A DNA stretch of 64,000 nt, taken from NCBI GenBank assembly GCA_950295325.1, contig OX485805.1, positions 50,552,758-50,616,757 of the forward strand, read 5' to 3'. Numbering within the stretch: position 1 is the stretch's first letter; every line of letters starts with the position of its first letter. The position numbers and the translations under genes are program-made. The notes under the pieces were generated by a model. It searched no databases, was not told the origin of the DNA, and saw nothing but the letters and a program-made list of their open reading frames with translations. Source of the stretch: Polytrichum commune (taxonomy: Eukaryota > Streptophyta > Polytrichopsida > Polytrichales > Polytrichaceae). This document shows positions 25,004 through 34,231 of the stretch, piece after piece.

Positions 25004-25110
25004 CAATGTTTTGTGGGACTCTCAATATTCCACGGAATGTTCCCCCACATTCAGATTGGTTGTGGGGGATATCCGGGAATGTGGAATATTGCGAGTCCTG
25101 CATAACATTG
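25004..25110. repeat. 107-nt fold-back hairpin
   Basis: Arms 25004-25048 and 25062-25110 pair over about 45 nt with few mismatches and one small bulge, around a 13-nt loop. Left arm begins CAATGTTTTGTGGGACTC; right arm ends GAGTCCTGCATAACATTG. A related half-copy lies at 42143-42197. Either a short fold-back transposon or a small-RNA precursor-like hairpin. Confidence 0.8.
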
Positions 25111-27420
25111 TCTAGATTTACTTTAACACATGTTTTGTACAAGTTGATGAATTATTGAGAAATTCAAAATCATCTTGATGAATATTTTGTTATGCTCATG
25201 ATAAATTGTATAATAACATCCAATGAAGTAAAACATATTTGTTAAGTGGTGATTATTCTTAACTGGACACTTATTTTTGAGTGGTATGTGACAAAGCTAA
25301 TATTGAAGATTGGACACGTGTCACTCTGAGATTGGAGTACGTGCTTGTATTATAGACATAATGTGAGGTTCAATAGTGAACACAATTGACGAGGCCTGAA
25401 TGATCGCTTCAAGTCCACCTACCCTATTATAATTATTATAATTATTATTGTTGTTGCATCTCAATTATTCCAATTCCAATCTTTAAAATGAGAATCTCTA
25501 TGATTCATTACAAATGCTAAATGTATGAGTTGATTCCCAATCCAATCCAATGGACAAAATCCATATGTGGAGTGCCCACAATGGGGGCACATACATTAAG
25601 ATAGACAAGTGTTAAACATACATTTTTCTTCCATAGTTCGTACCCTTATCCTCATCCAAATTACAATTCGCTAGTCATGTTGGGTTAACGCATCCACAAG
25701 ACAAAGCTCGCTCAAATCATATTATTATTCAAACAAGATATGAATTCATGCATGCTTTCAAATTATATGACAACTAAATAAAAGAATGGATCATACATGG
25801 CCCCTATTGTGAACCCTTAAAGGTCCAAGAGGCCCATTCTGAACCTCAAGATGTCATATCAAGGGGGTTTGACAACACTATTTGTTAAAGATTTTTAGGT
25901 AAAGTGTCCAAACTAAAAGTACCATAGGTTGATAACGTGTTGAGCAAAAAACAATTAAAAATTTAAAGCTTAATTTTTTGGGAAATTTAATGAGTCAAAT
26001 GGCCTAAATAGAAGGAAAAGTAATCATATCAAAATCTAAACATTAGGATATTTCTCAGCACTTGATAATCTCTCATCCTTGGCAATGGGATGGAATATAT
26101 GATTGATTTGCTTATGCCTCTTACTCATGCTTGTAAATTTTTAAACAAAGTCTATTGTATATGAGCACAAAACGACATGTAGACTGTTCACAACCCTAAT
26201 TAGCACACTAAGAAGGCTTATCCTAAACACGAAGATTAACATCGCATACTTAGTTGCCATGCATGAATGAAATATAAGTTACAATACATGAGTTTGTATG
26301 TAGGATATGTTACGTGCTTAAATGAATAATTACAGGTATACATATTTGCCTAATTATTTATAGATGTTTTTGTGGACCACCTAAGTCCTTTTATTTTAAA
26401 ACAATTAATTATTATACATTTTCTACCCAACTTGCTATCAACCTATGATATCTAAAATTAGACCATCTAGCATATACATGATTATAATAAAATATACATA
26501 TACGTAGAATGAATATTGAAGAGATTTGAGCTTGTATAATTACATATACTTAAATACAATGTACCATGCATATTTAGTCACCATTGTCACATATGACTTC
26601 ATTTCCACTTTCTCTTCTTAACCCTAAGCGTTCAAGAAGCCTTACCTGGACCTTTCCAAGCCAAAAATAACGTATTTGAGCTACATAGCTTCATTTTTAG
26701 TCAATCATGTCAAAAGTCAACTTATTCATAACATCGTTTTGTTGACTATGTGTCCTAGGTTTGGCCATAAATAACTACGATTCTATTCAAAATTATGCTA
26801 TGTTCATTATGTCACCAAAGCATTGCATTGCCAAATTTGAATTGAAAAACTCAGGTGAAGTAGTGTTTTGATATTATTAGAATGGAACGGCTGATAGCAG
26901 TTGAACAATGCTATAATTTCTTAATTGCATTTGATGTTATTGAAGATTTAAGTTCAAATATGCACCCTAGATGCCGTTAAATGCAAATACATACGTTGTA
27001 GTATGATCATCAATGTCTGATACGAATATACTTTTGTTTTCTCCTTGACATAAGAGGACGTTTATATTGAGATATCAAACACATAAACACATAACATATG
27101 ATTTATGAACTGGGTAAGCCCATGTAAATTGTGTAGATGACCGTATATTGAGACCCCACATCCTCTAAGGGTTAAGATGTTATGTGAAATATGTGTTGAA
27201 TACCATAAACCAAATCAAAACTTTACTTTAACATTTTTTTGGGCATTCGTGCAAATGGTTACGTATCCCATTTAAAAACATCCTCGGTCCTTACATTTGT
27301 ACTTCATGTCCTAAAAGTGCATCTGCATCTGCAAGTTCATATCTTGAGTTTGAGAGGGTGACGAATGATTTGGATGAGAAATATACAATGAATGTGCATT
27401 TTCTGGATGAATTGTTTGCC
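25111..27420. other. Non-coding, A/T-rich
   Basis: A family-B fragment on either strand at about 25370-25600; otherwise nothing recognised. Likely includes the UCH promoter near 27200-27420. Confidence 0.35.
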
Positions 27421-27422
27421 CC

Positions 27423-27458
27423 TTGCTCTTGCTCTTGCTCTTGCTCTTGCTCTTCCTT
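27423..27458 (+). repeat. (TTGCTC)6 microsatellite in the UCH 5' leader region
   Basis: Six perfect hexamers followed by a TTCC-rich stretch, about 110 bp before the UCH start codon, in a pyrimidine-rich likely 5' UTR. Confidence 0.9.
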
Positions 27459-27569
27459 CTCTTCCGAGGCTTCTTTTGTTGGTGTGTTGTTGTTGCACTT
27501 CTTCTTGCATTTGTAGCAAACTTCTTTTGCACCAGTTTGTTTCAGTCTTCCTTCTCTTCCCTCAGAACC

Positions 27570-30264
27570 ATGGGTGACGTTGCGAAGAAGCGCTGGCTTC
27601 CACTGGAAGCGAACCCTGATGTGATGAACCAGGTACACATCCCCTCATTCTCACGCACATCCTCTCAATTCACCTTTTTCTCTCTGCTCTTGCCAATCTT
27701 TTGAACTTCCGATCGCATATATCCGTTCCTTATCGTATAATTTCGGTCCTTTCCAGATATGTAATTGTTTTCCTATTTCTTGTGAAGTGAATTTTTATTG
27801 CACTGGCTCCTGGGCAAAAGAGCCGCCATGGTGTGATGAATTGGTTGTTGTTTTATGTTCAACATGTTGATGGTCCAAAATTTTCTTTGTTACACATGTG
27901 TATAGGATATGGTCGTAGAGGTGTTTTCGGATTGTACTGAGACTTTGTTTCCAGATGTAGTGTTTGGGTTAAGCAAGTGTGAGATGCGAGCTAGTGTGAA
28001 TCCTATGGAAAGGGTGGAATAGGGTTACGGTGGTGGGAGTAGTCAGGGTTTTGATATCTCACACTGTGTTCTTTGAGCTGCTTCTGCATGAAAGGATCAC
28101 ATGCAATGGGATGGGATGGGATTTGCAGGAATGGGATTTGATGGTGTTTGGCATGATCTGTGCAGTTTGTGCAGGGGCTTGGGTTTCCAGAAGATGCAGG
28201 GTTTCATGATGTCTATGGATTCGACGATGATCTCTTGGCCATGGTCCCAGCGCCTGTTCTTGCTGTTCTGCTTCTGTTCCCTATCACTCCTGAGGTGCGC
28301 ATGAAAGGGATGTATTGAGTTCAATTGTTTCTGAGATTTCTATCCCTCTTTTCCATGTGTATTGCAACGTGTAGTGTGACAAGTGCTTTGGTCTTGTTCA
28401 CCGTTTTTTTAACATGCACAGCTTGCATGTGTTGTGAACTAAATATCTGACCAAGTTGGGAATTGTATCAGTCTGAGGCAGCGAGTGTGGCAGAGCAGAG
28501 CAGAATCGCAGAGAAGGGCCAAAATGTAAGTCACCTTTCTAATGACATTTTTGTTGGTGAATGACTCTCTAGCGTTGCTCATTTGTCTTCGTTATACAAG
28601 TAACTCAATGGGATGTGTAGTTTATATTCTTTACCATTGTAGTTTTGAATGCATCCTGGATTGGTGTGTAAAAAAACCTCATTTTGTAAGTAGGATTGTC
28701 CCGGGAAGGGTTGTTGATTATGTAAAGGATATCCCTATTTTGAATACATTAGATAACAGAGAGTGGCTCTATGCAGGTTAGTGAGAAAGTTTACTTCATG
28801 AAGCAAACTGTGGGAAACGCTTGTGGAACCATTGGGCTGCTTCATGCTGTAGGCAACAATCTGAATCAAGTTGACCTTGGTATGCACTTAGCCAGGTATT
28901 CTATTTGATGTGTGTTGTATTGTATAACGTACTTGTGCTGTCTGCAAAATTTAGTATATTGTTGCTTGCCTTGTGAGGGTTCTTGACATTTGCATATGAA
29001 CCTGTATATAACTGGAGAGTTCTTGCAGCGGAGGGCTCTTATTTGCAAAGGTTTTTTAAATCAACATCTGCCATGACTCCTGATGAGGTGTGTAACTTCA
29101 TCAATTGCTCTTTCTCTGATTTAGGAAGCACAGCTCATGCAGCATAACAAAGCTTTTGATATCAGATGGCCTGCTTGCAACCCTTGAGTTGTTTTCTTTG
29201 CATATGGCTACAGAGGGCACATTTCCTTGAGATTGACACGGAGTTGGAGGATGCACATTCACTGGCTGCAACTGCTGGTGATACTGCGGTATTTGTTGGC
29301 AAATCCCTTGATTCTTTGTCTGTTACAAAATGTGCTTGCATGTTTTTGTGAAGGTACGAACATGGTACATCTGTCTGGTTTTAACTCAGGCCCAGCCTGG
29401 AAGTTTCACAAAACTGCTCTTAGACTACCTGTTATCATGTCATGACTATTTATGTGTGGTAAAGCTCTATTAAAATATTAAGACAATAATGGCCATATTG
29501 AGTCATATTCTGTCCATATAATAATCTATATGAAGGATGTTATATAGCACCATGAAGAAAAATAGTGTCTTCTTATTCAGATTAGTTTCCTTTGCTTCCA
29601 GAAATGTGACTTCTCAAGTAACCTGAGTCCAATTAATGATCTGTCCAATTAATGGTCTAATAATACAATGTCTGTCCAATTTATTTCTGATTGTCAAGAA
29701 ATGCTTGGTTGTATTGTAAGTGAAGTGTTAGTGGACATTTGGTTTTGGCAGCCTCCAGATATTACAAGCTCAGTGGACCTCCATTTTGTGTGCTTTGTGT
29801 GCATTGACGGTATAAATGCTACATCCTCCTCTGCTTCTCTTTGATTCTAACTTCTGCTAGACTAAGGCCAGAGAAGCGCTCATTTAGGTCTTTCAGAAAG
29901 GGTTTCTTCTTCTTCTTGGTTTCTGGGTATTTAATGAAGCACCTCAAAGACAGCTTTTCATGCTAGTAAAATTGGAGTTACAGGTGGCTTATATGAACTT
30001 GATGGAAGGAAGAAGCAGCCTGTCTATCATGGACCTTCAACCCAAGAGACGCTGCTCAAGGTTGTTCACTTTTTCCACAAAAAGCGGATAGATTTTTTTT
30101 GCTTCTTGTGATCTTATTTGCATGCAAAAAAACCTTTTGCAACCTTCACTTAACAACCTTCACATGTTATTATTCTACAGGATTCAGTGAACACAATTCA
30201 GGACTTCATTGCCCGGACCCCACAGTCTGTAAACTTCAATGTCATCGCACTTGCCAAGGGGTGA
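27570..30264 (+). CDS. UCH3: Ubiquitin C-terminal hydrolase (UCH-L3 type, peptidase C12)
   Basis: Nine coding exons: 27570-27632, 28166-28294, 28472-28525, 28777-28879, 29029-29087, 29214-29288, 29752-29809, 29984-30060 and 30181-30264. All junctions are GT-AG and phases agree, giving 233 residues, the size of UCH-L3. The enzyme removes small adducts from the C terminus of ubiquitin. Start [20 protein letters not shown] matches the family's RWLPLEANP beginning. The catalytic set is complete: oxyanion Gln92 and nucleophile Cys98 in [16 protein letters not shown], His172 in VDLHFVCF, Asp187 in [16 protein letters not shown] and the final [10 protein letters not shown] are also family-typical. 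No extra C-terminal domain, so not the UCH37/UCH2 type. The gene looks intact and functional. Confidence 0.97.
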
Positions 30265-31269
30265 GCTGCCATATTTGTTGATGGGTTTGTAGCATTCAAA
30301 GGCTGTAGCAACATCATAGATTAACAGTTTGGTGCCACACAAATATGGCGTGAGATGTGGGAGTGGTATCAGTATTTCACCTGCTTGTGCTTCTGAGGTG
30401 CCCTTCTAGCTCAACTTATCAATTTACAGGATACTAGCCTGCTCAAACAATCAATGTGGATATTCATAAACTTGTTCCATAATTGCTTCGAAGGTCTTCT
30501 GTTTGGATAATACAGTTATGAGCCGAGGATTGTTTCATCTTCTGTAAACTGGTGCATGTACATACTATCACCAACAGTATTTCTATCAAAGCTCCCAATC
30601 AATCCAAGGACATGTTTTGAGTGCCTGACATAGTCGCTCAAGCCATTTGATTCAACTTGTCTTTCTTGGTGATGAATATCGATATTGAAGACAATTCTTG
30701 CTAATCATGGGATTGGCTGTGTTCTGTTTGGGACCAGTCGTGTATTGGTGAAGGTAAAGATGATGGAGTTATGATTGTTGTATGATATGAATGCCCTGAA
30801 GGATTGTAAGGCAGCAGAGTAACATATTTGGTAACCAACTGAGCCTTGCAAATCATCGGTGCGTGTAGTCTTCCAAGAGCTTCCCATCTGTCAGTGAACT
30901 TCATTATCTAAAAGGAAGCAACACCAAATTTTCTTGATGATCATGTACAAAATTGAACACTAACTTAATTCTGGCCATAGGAGATCTCACATTCGCCTTG
31001 CGACAACAGTGCAACTTCGCAAACAAATCATGTCGGGCACATTGTTTGCAGCACTCATCAGCAGGAAACGCCTACAAAGTAGGTCTTACCGGCTGCTGTA
31101 GAACTCCTAAAACATAGAATGCTGTAGTTCCTGGCATGCTTATTCTTACCCAAGGTTTCTTAAGCAGGCTAGGTTGACTTATCTTCTTTCTTTTTATTTA
31201 TCCTCCAACCTGTATTGTCTGCTTCATCTTAACAGCATTGCAATAACTTTCAAATCTTGATCCTTTGCG
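30265..31269. other. Intergenic region between UCH and methyltransferase-like gene
   Basis: About 1 kb. The first part is probably the UCH 3' UTR and the last 100 bp the promoter/leader of the next gene. No separate gene seen. Confidence 0.4.
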
Positions 31270-32826
31270 ATGACTGGAGTCTCGAACCGCAACCTCTTAC
31301 TCCTTCGATCTCTGGCTTTCGCTTTTACTCTTCTCCCGTCCACAGTATTCCTCTACAATTCGTATTATTCCGGTCAGTCGTCATGGCGCTTGCGTTCTTC
31401 GACAAAAGCTCTTACGGAGTTAAGCTTATTTCCACCACCTAGCAGCGCCGCTTCTTATTATGGCTCCGAAGGAGTCCACTCTCGTCGTCGGTTTAAGTCG
31501 TACCAGGAGTATTTGGAGCTGCAGCTGAACAAGACATTGAACCCCACGCTGCGGAAGGTGTGGACAACGAGAGATTGGCGTCGCAAGATCGACGTCTTCT
31601 CCCCGGTCTTTAAGTTTCTGTTTGATCAAGGTTTGCTACGACATAGTCACAAGGTGCTGTGTATTGGCGCTCGAGTAGGCCAAGAAGTTGTGGCGTTAAA
31701 AGAAATCGGAGTTACTCGTTCAGTAGGGATCGATCTTGTCGCCGCGCCGCCTCTCGTGGTGAAGGGAGACATCCACAGACATCCGTTCGCAGACAATACG
31801 TTCGACTTCGAGTTTTCCAATGTGTTCGACCACGCTCTCTTCCCGCGGCTGTTTGTTTCCGAGATCGAACGAACACTTAAGCCTCGTGGCGTGGCAGTGC
31901 TGCATGTTGCGCTTCATACATGGCCAGACAAATTCTCCGCCACCGATCTGCGGAGCGTCGAAGCCCTCGTTGCATTGTTCGCTCACTCGGATCTTGTCCA
32001 TGTGCGCCAGGTTGATGCCCTGGGATTAGACACCGAGGTGGCCATGCGGAAGAGAATGAGCACATCTATTGCGCCTAATCTTACTACAATTGAATGCTCA
32101 AAACCGAAGCTGACATCGGCCATGGTTGAGCAAGCAGAGGCTCTCATTGCAGTGGAGCCCAAGAAGCCATGGATCGCATTAAAGAACAACATAAAGAAGG
32201 TGAAGTACCTACCTTCAATCACCGATATAAGCCGCTACAAACGACATATCTACGTTGACGTGGGAGCCCGCAACTACGGATCCAGTATAGGGAGCTGGTT
32301 CAAGAAACTGTATCCCAAGCAGGGAAGAAACTTCACCATCTTTGCAGTGGAGGCAGACAGAATTTTCGAACCGAGTTATGCTACGCACCCGGACGTCACA
32401 TTTGTGCCTTACGCTGCATGGATTAGGAACGAACGCTTGCTTTTCGGGAGTCAAGCTAAGGAAGGAAAGGCGGGCATGGGAAGAATTCATCATCAGGATG
32501 GTTCTGTGCATGAGAGGGAGGATACGGCCATGGCCGTGGTGCAGGGGATGGATTTTGCGGAGTGGATTCAAAATACTGTGAGAAAGGAAGATTTTTTGCT
32601 CGTCAAGATGGATGTGGAAGGCGCAGAGTTTGATCTGCTGCCGTGGCTGTTTGAGACTGGTGCCATTTGTCTTGTAGATGAGATCTTTCTTGAATGTCAC
32701 TACAATCGATGGCAGAGCTGTTGCCCGGGAATCAGGAGTGCGAAGTTCAACAGGACATATCAAGATTGTCTATCCCTGTTGCACTCGCTTCGTCGAAACG
32801 GCGTTTTTGTCCATCAGTGGTGGTGA
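31270..32826 (+). CDS. Plant methyltransferase-like protein: class I MTase fold plus FkbM/DUF7870-like C-terminal domain, signal-anchored
   Basis: 518 residues, one uninterrupted exon from ATG 31270 to TGA. A hydrophobic segment at residues about 9-30 looks like an N-terminal signal anchor, suggesting Golgi/endomembrane location. Residues about 126-215 form a methyltransferase-11-like fold: KVLCIGARVGQEVVAL is the SAM-binding glycine-rich loop (with A-R-V in place of the commoner G-x-G), VGIDLV motif II, and FSNVFDHALFP and ERTLKPRGVAVLH later motifs. Residues about 325-480 resemble FkbM/DUF7870: YVDVGARNYGSSIGSWF, FAVEADR, then LLVKMDVEGAEFDLLPWL. This two-domain architecture is known in plants (Arabidopsis At3g27230/At5g40830 type). 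The substrate is unknown. Lack of introns and high codon GC contrast with the intron-rich neighbours. Confidence 0.88.
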   Translation: MTGVSNRNLLLLRSLAFAFTLLPSTVFLYNSYYSGQSSWRLRSSTKALTELSLFPPPSSAASYYGSEGVHSRRRFKSYQEYLELQLNKTLNPTLRKVWTTRDWRRKIDVFSPVFKFLFDQGLLRHSHKVLCIGARVGQEVVALKEIGVTRSVGIDLVAAPPLVVKGDIHRHPFADNTFDFEFSNVFDHALFPRLFVSEIERTLKPRGVAVLHVALHTWPDKFSATDLRSVEALVALFAHSDLVHVRQVDALGLDTEVAMRKRMSTSIAPNLTTIECSKPKLTSAMVEQAEALIAVEPKKPWIALKNNIKKVKYLPSITDISRYKRHIYVDVGARNYGSSIGSWFKKLYPKQGRNFTIFAVEADRIFEPSYATHPDVTFVPYAAWIRNERLLFGSQAKEGKAGMGRIHHQDGSVHEREDTAMAVVQGMDFAEWIQNTVRKEDFLLVKMDVEGAEFDLLPWLFETGAICLVDEIFLECHYNRWQSCCPGIRSAKFNRTYQDCLSLLHSLRRNGVFVHQWW

Positions 32827-32886
32827 TGATTTAGGTGATGGCAGTTGCAAAGTCAAGAAACATGAGTACTAACATGCAAGCGCCAA

Positions 32887-32892
32887 AATAAA
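32887..32892 (+). terminator. Putative polyadenylation signal AATAAA
   Basis: Canonical hexamer about 60 nt after the methyltransferase-like stop codon. Position fits a near-upstream element, but no transcript data are available. Confidence 0.4.
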
Positions 32893-33760
32893 GAACTCAT
32901 AGATTCGTTGTATTCAATCTCAGATTCTGTTTCAGCGCACACCTGAGCTGTGTCAAGGCAGTTGAGAGCTTGTTACTAATGCTCTAAAAACATTTGTAGA
33001 AAAATAATTTGAACATGTCACCGATGAACCTCAAAAGATATCAGTAACACATTTTTCGCACTTCATCAGCAAAGTCACTAAAATGGAGTGTTGTTAATCT
33101 TGCAAATTGAACGACCTCACTTACATTCCTTGTTCAATCCCGATACTTGTAATTAACACACCTACCAACACAATAGGGGCACCGATAAACATCGGTTGAT
33201 GAATTTCGACAAATTGATCAGGATTAAAGACGTGCGCACAGGATACTGCATCATCTTGGAGTCTTTTTGAAATTGGTCATAAAGAATTCTCAGTCATCCT
33301 GACTGGAAATTCTCAAGAATGTGGATCGAGGTGTGGGTGACATGCAAACAAATATACAAGCATCTGAGTCACGTCCGAATAGGAAGACTAGCATCACCAT
33401 TCTCCACAAAATCTGGTTCATAACAAAGCCTACAGTGTCAGGTCTCAGGAGTAGGACTAGAAAACACATGGCCGTTTTTTCCAATACAATGTAATGATGA
33501 TACGGTTATAAGAGGTACAGGACCAAAGACATCTCGATTGTTAGCCACGTAGAGCAACATCAGAGGTTCAGGTAAGAAGAATGTGACGGCAGGCGATGTG
33601 ATGAAACTTGTTTCAGGTTTGAGAAAACTTATTGTGATGAAATCTCAATCTCTGTTGTAGTCTGTAGGCCTAACCTCTGAGTCACGTGGTAACAGTTGAG
33701 GAAGAACTCACCCGCCGCCTTCCGCATGTTCCACCATCATCTAATTCCACAAGCCTACAT
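32893..33760. other. Intergenic spacer
   Basis: No gene or clear repeat recognised. Confidence 0.35.
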
Positions 33761-33962
33761 GATCTTCAATTGGAATTTGATCACTCAAAAAGGACTCAAC
33801 AAGCGCCAATATCCACGAGCTGATCCGGCCATTGATATCCAGAAAGCGGGAAGATTTTCTTTGCATTTAAAGCTTGACACATAGGCTTAAGATTTTCTTT
33901 AGGAGAGTTTTCTAGATCTTCTTCAAGAATCATGGCGAAAGTGAGGAAATTGGAGCCATAGG

Positions 33963-34025
33963 ATGGACCAGCGGGATCATGAGGCAGTAGAGTCTGTGCT
34001 GCAAATCTGGAAGCTCATAACGTGA
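33963..34025 (+). pseudogene. Truncated duplicate of the polygalacturonase N terminus
   Basis: Reads MDQRDHEAVESVLQIWKLIT then a stop, against MDERDHEAVDLEPVLQISKLM at the true start 269 bp downstream. It is an orphan copy of the first exon start with no downstream gene body. Confidence 0.8.
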
Positions 34026-34200
34026 TGTTCAATTGGCATGTTGATGATTTCTTCACTCAACATTAAGGATTCAACAAGCGCCAATATCCACGAGTTCGGG
34101 TCATTGAGATCCAGAAAGCGGGAAGACTTTCTTTGCATTTAAAGCTTGACAGTTAAGTTTAAGATCTTCTTTAAGACAGTTTCCTTCTTCTCCAAGACTC

Positions 34201-34230
34201 ATGGCGAAGGTAAGGAAATTGGAGACTTAG
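34201..34230 (+). promoter_or_regulatory. Nine-codon upstream ORF directly before the polygalacturonase start
   Basis: ATG at 34201 encodes MAKVRKLET and stops at TAG 34228-34230, one base before the main ATG at 34232. The duplicate at 33932-33961 encodes MAKVRKLEP with the same one-base spacing. This geometry would force ribosomes to skip the uORF or reinitiate, so it may lower translation of the enzyme. The effect is an inference; whether both lie in the transcript is unknown. Confidence 0.55.
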
Positions 34231-34231
34231 G

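Noticed and set aside
27311-27532. Arg/Ala or Lys/Ser repeat proteins antisense to the UCH leader
   Set aside because: Translations of the (TTGCTC)6 microsatellite.
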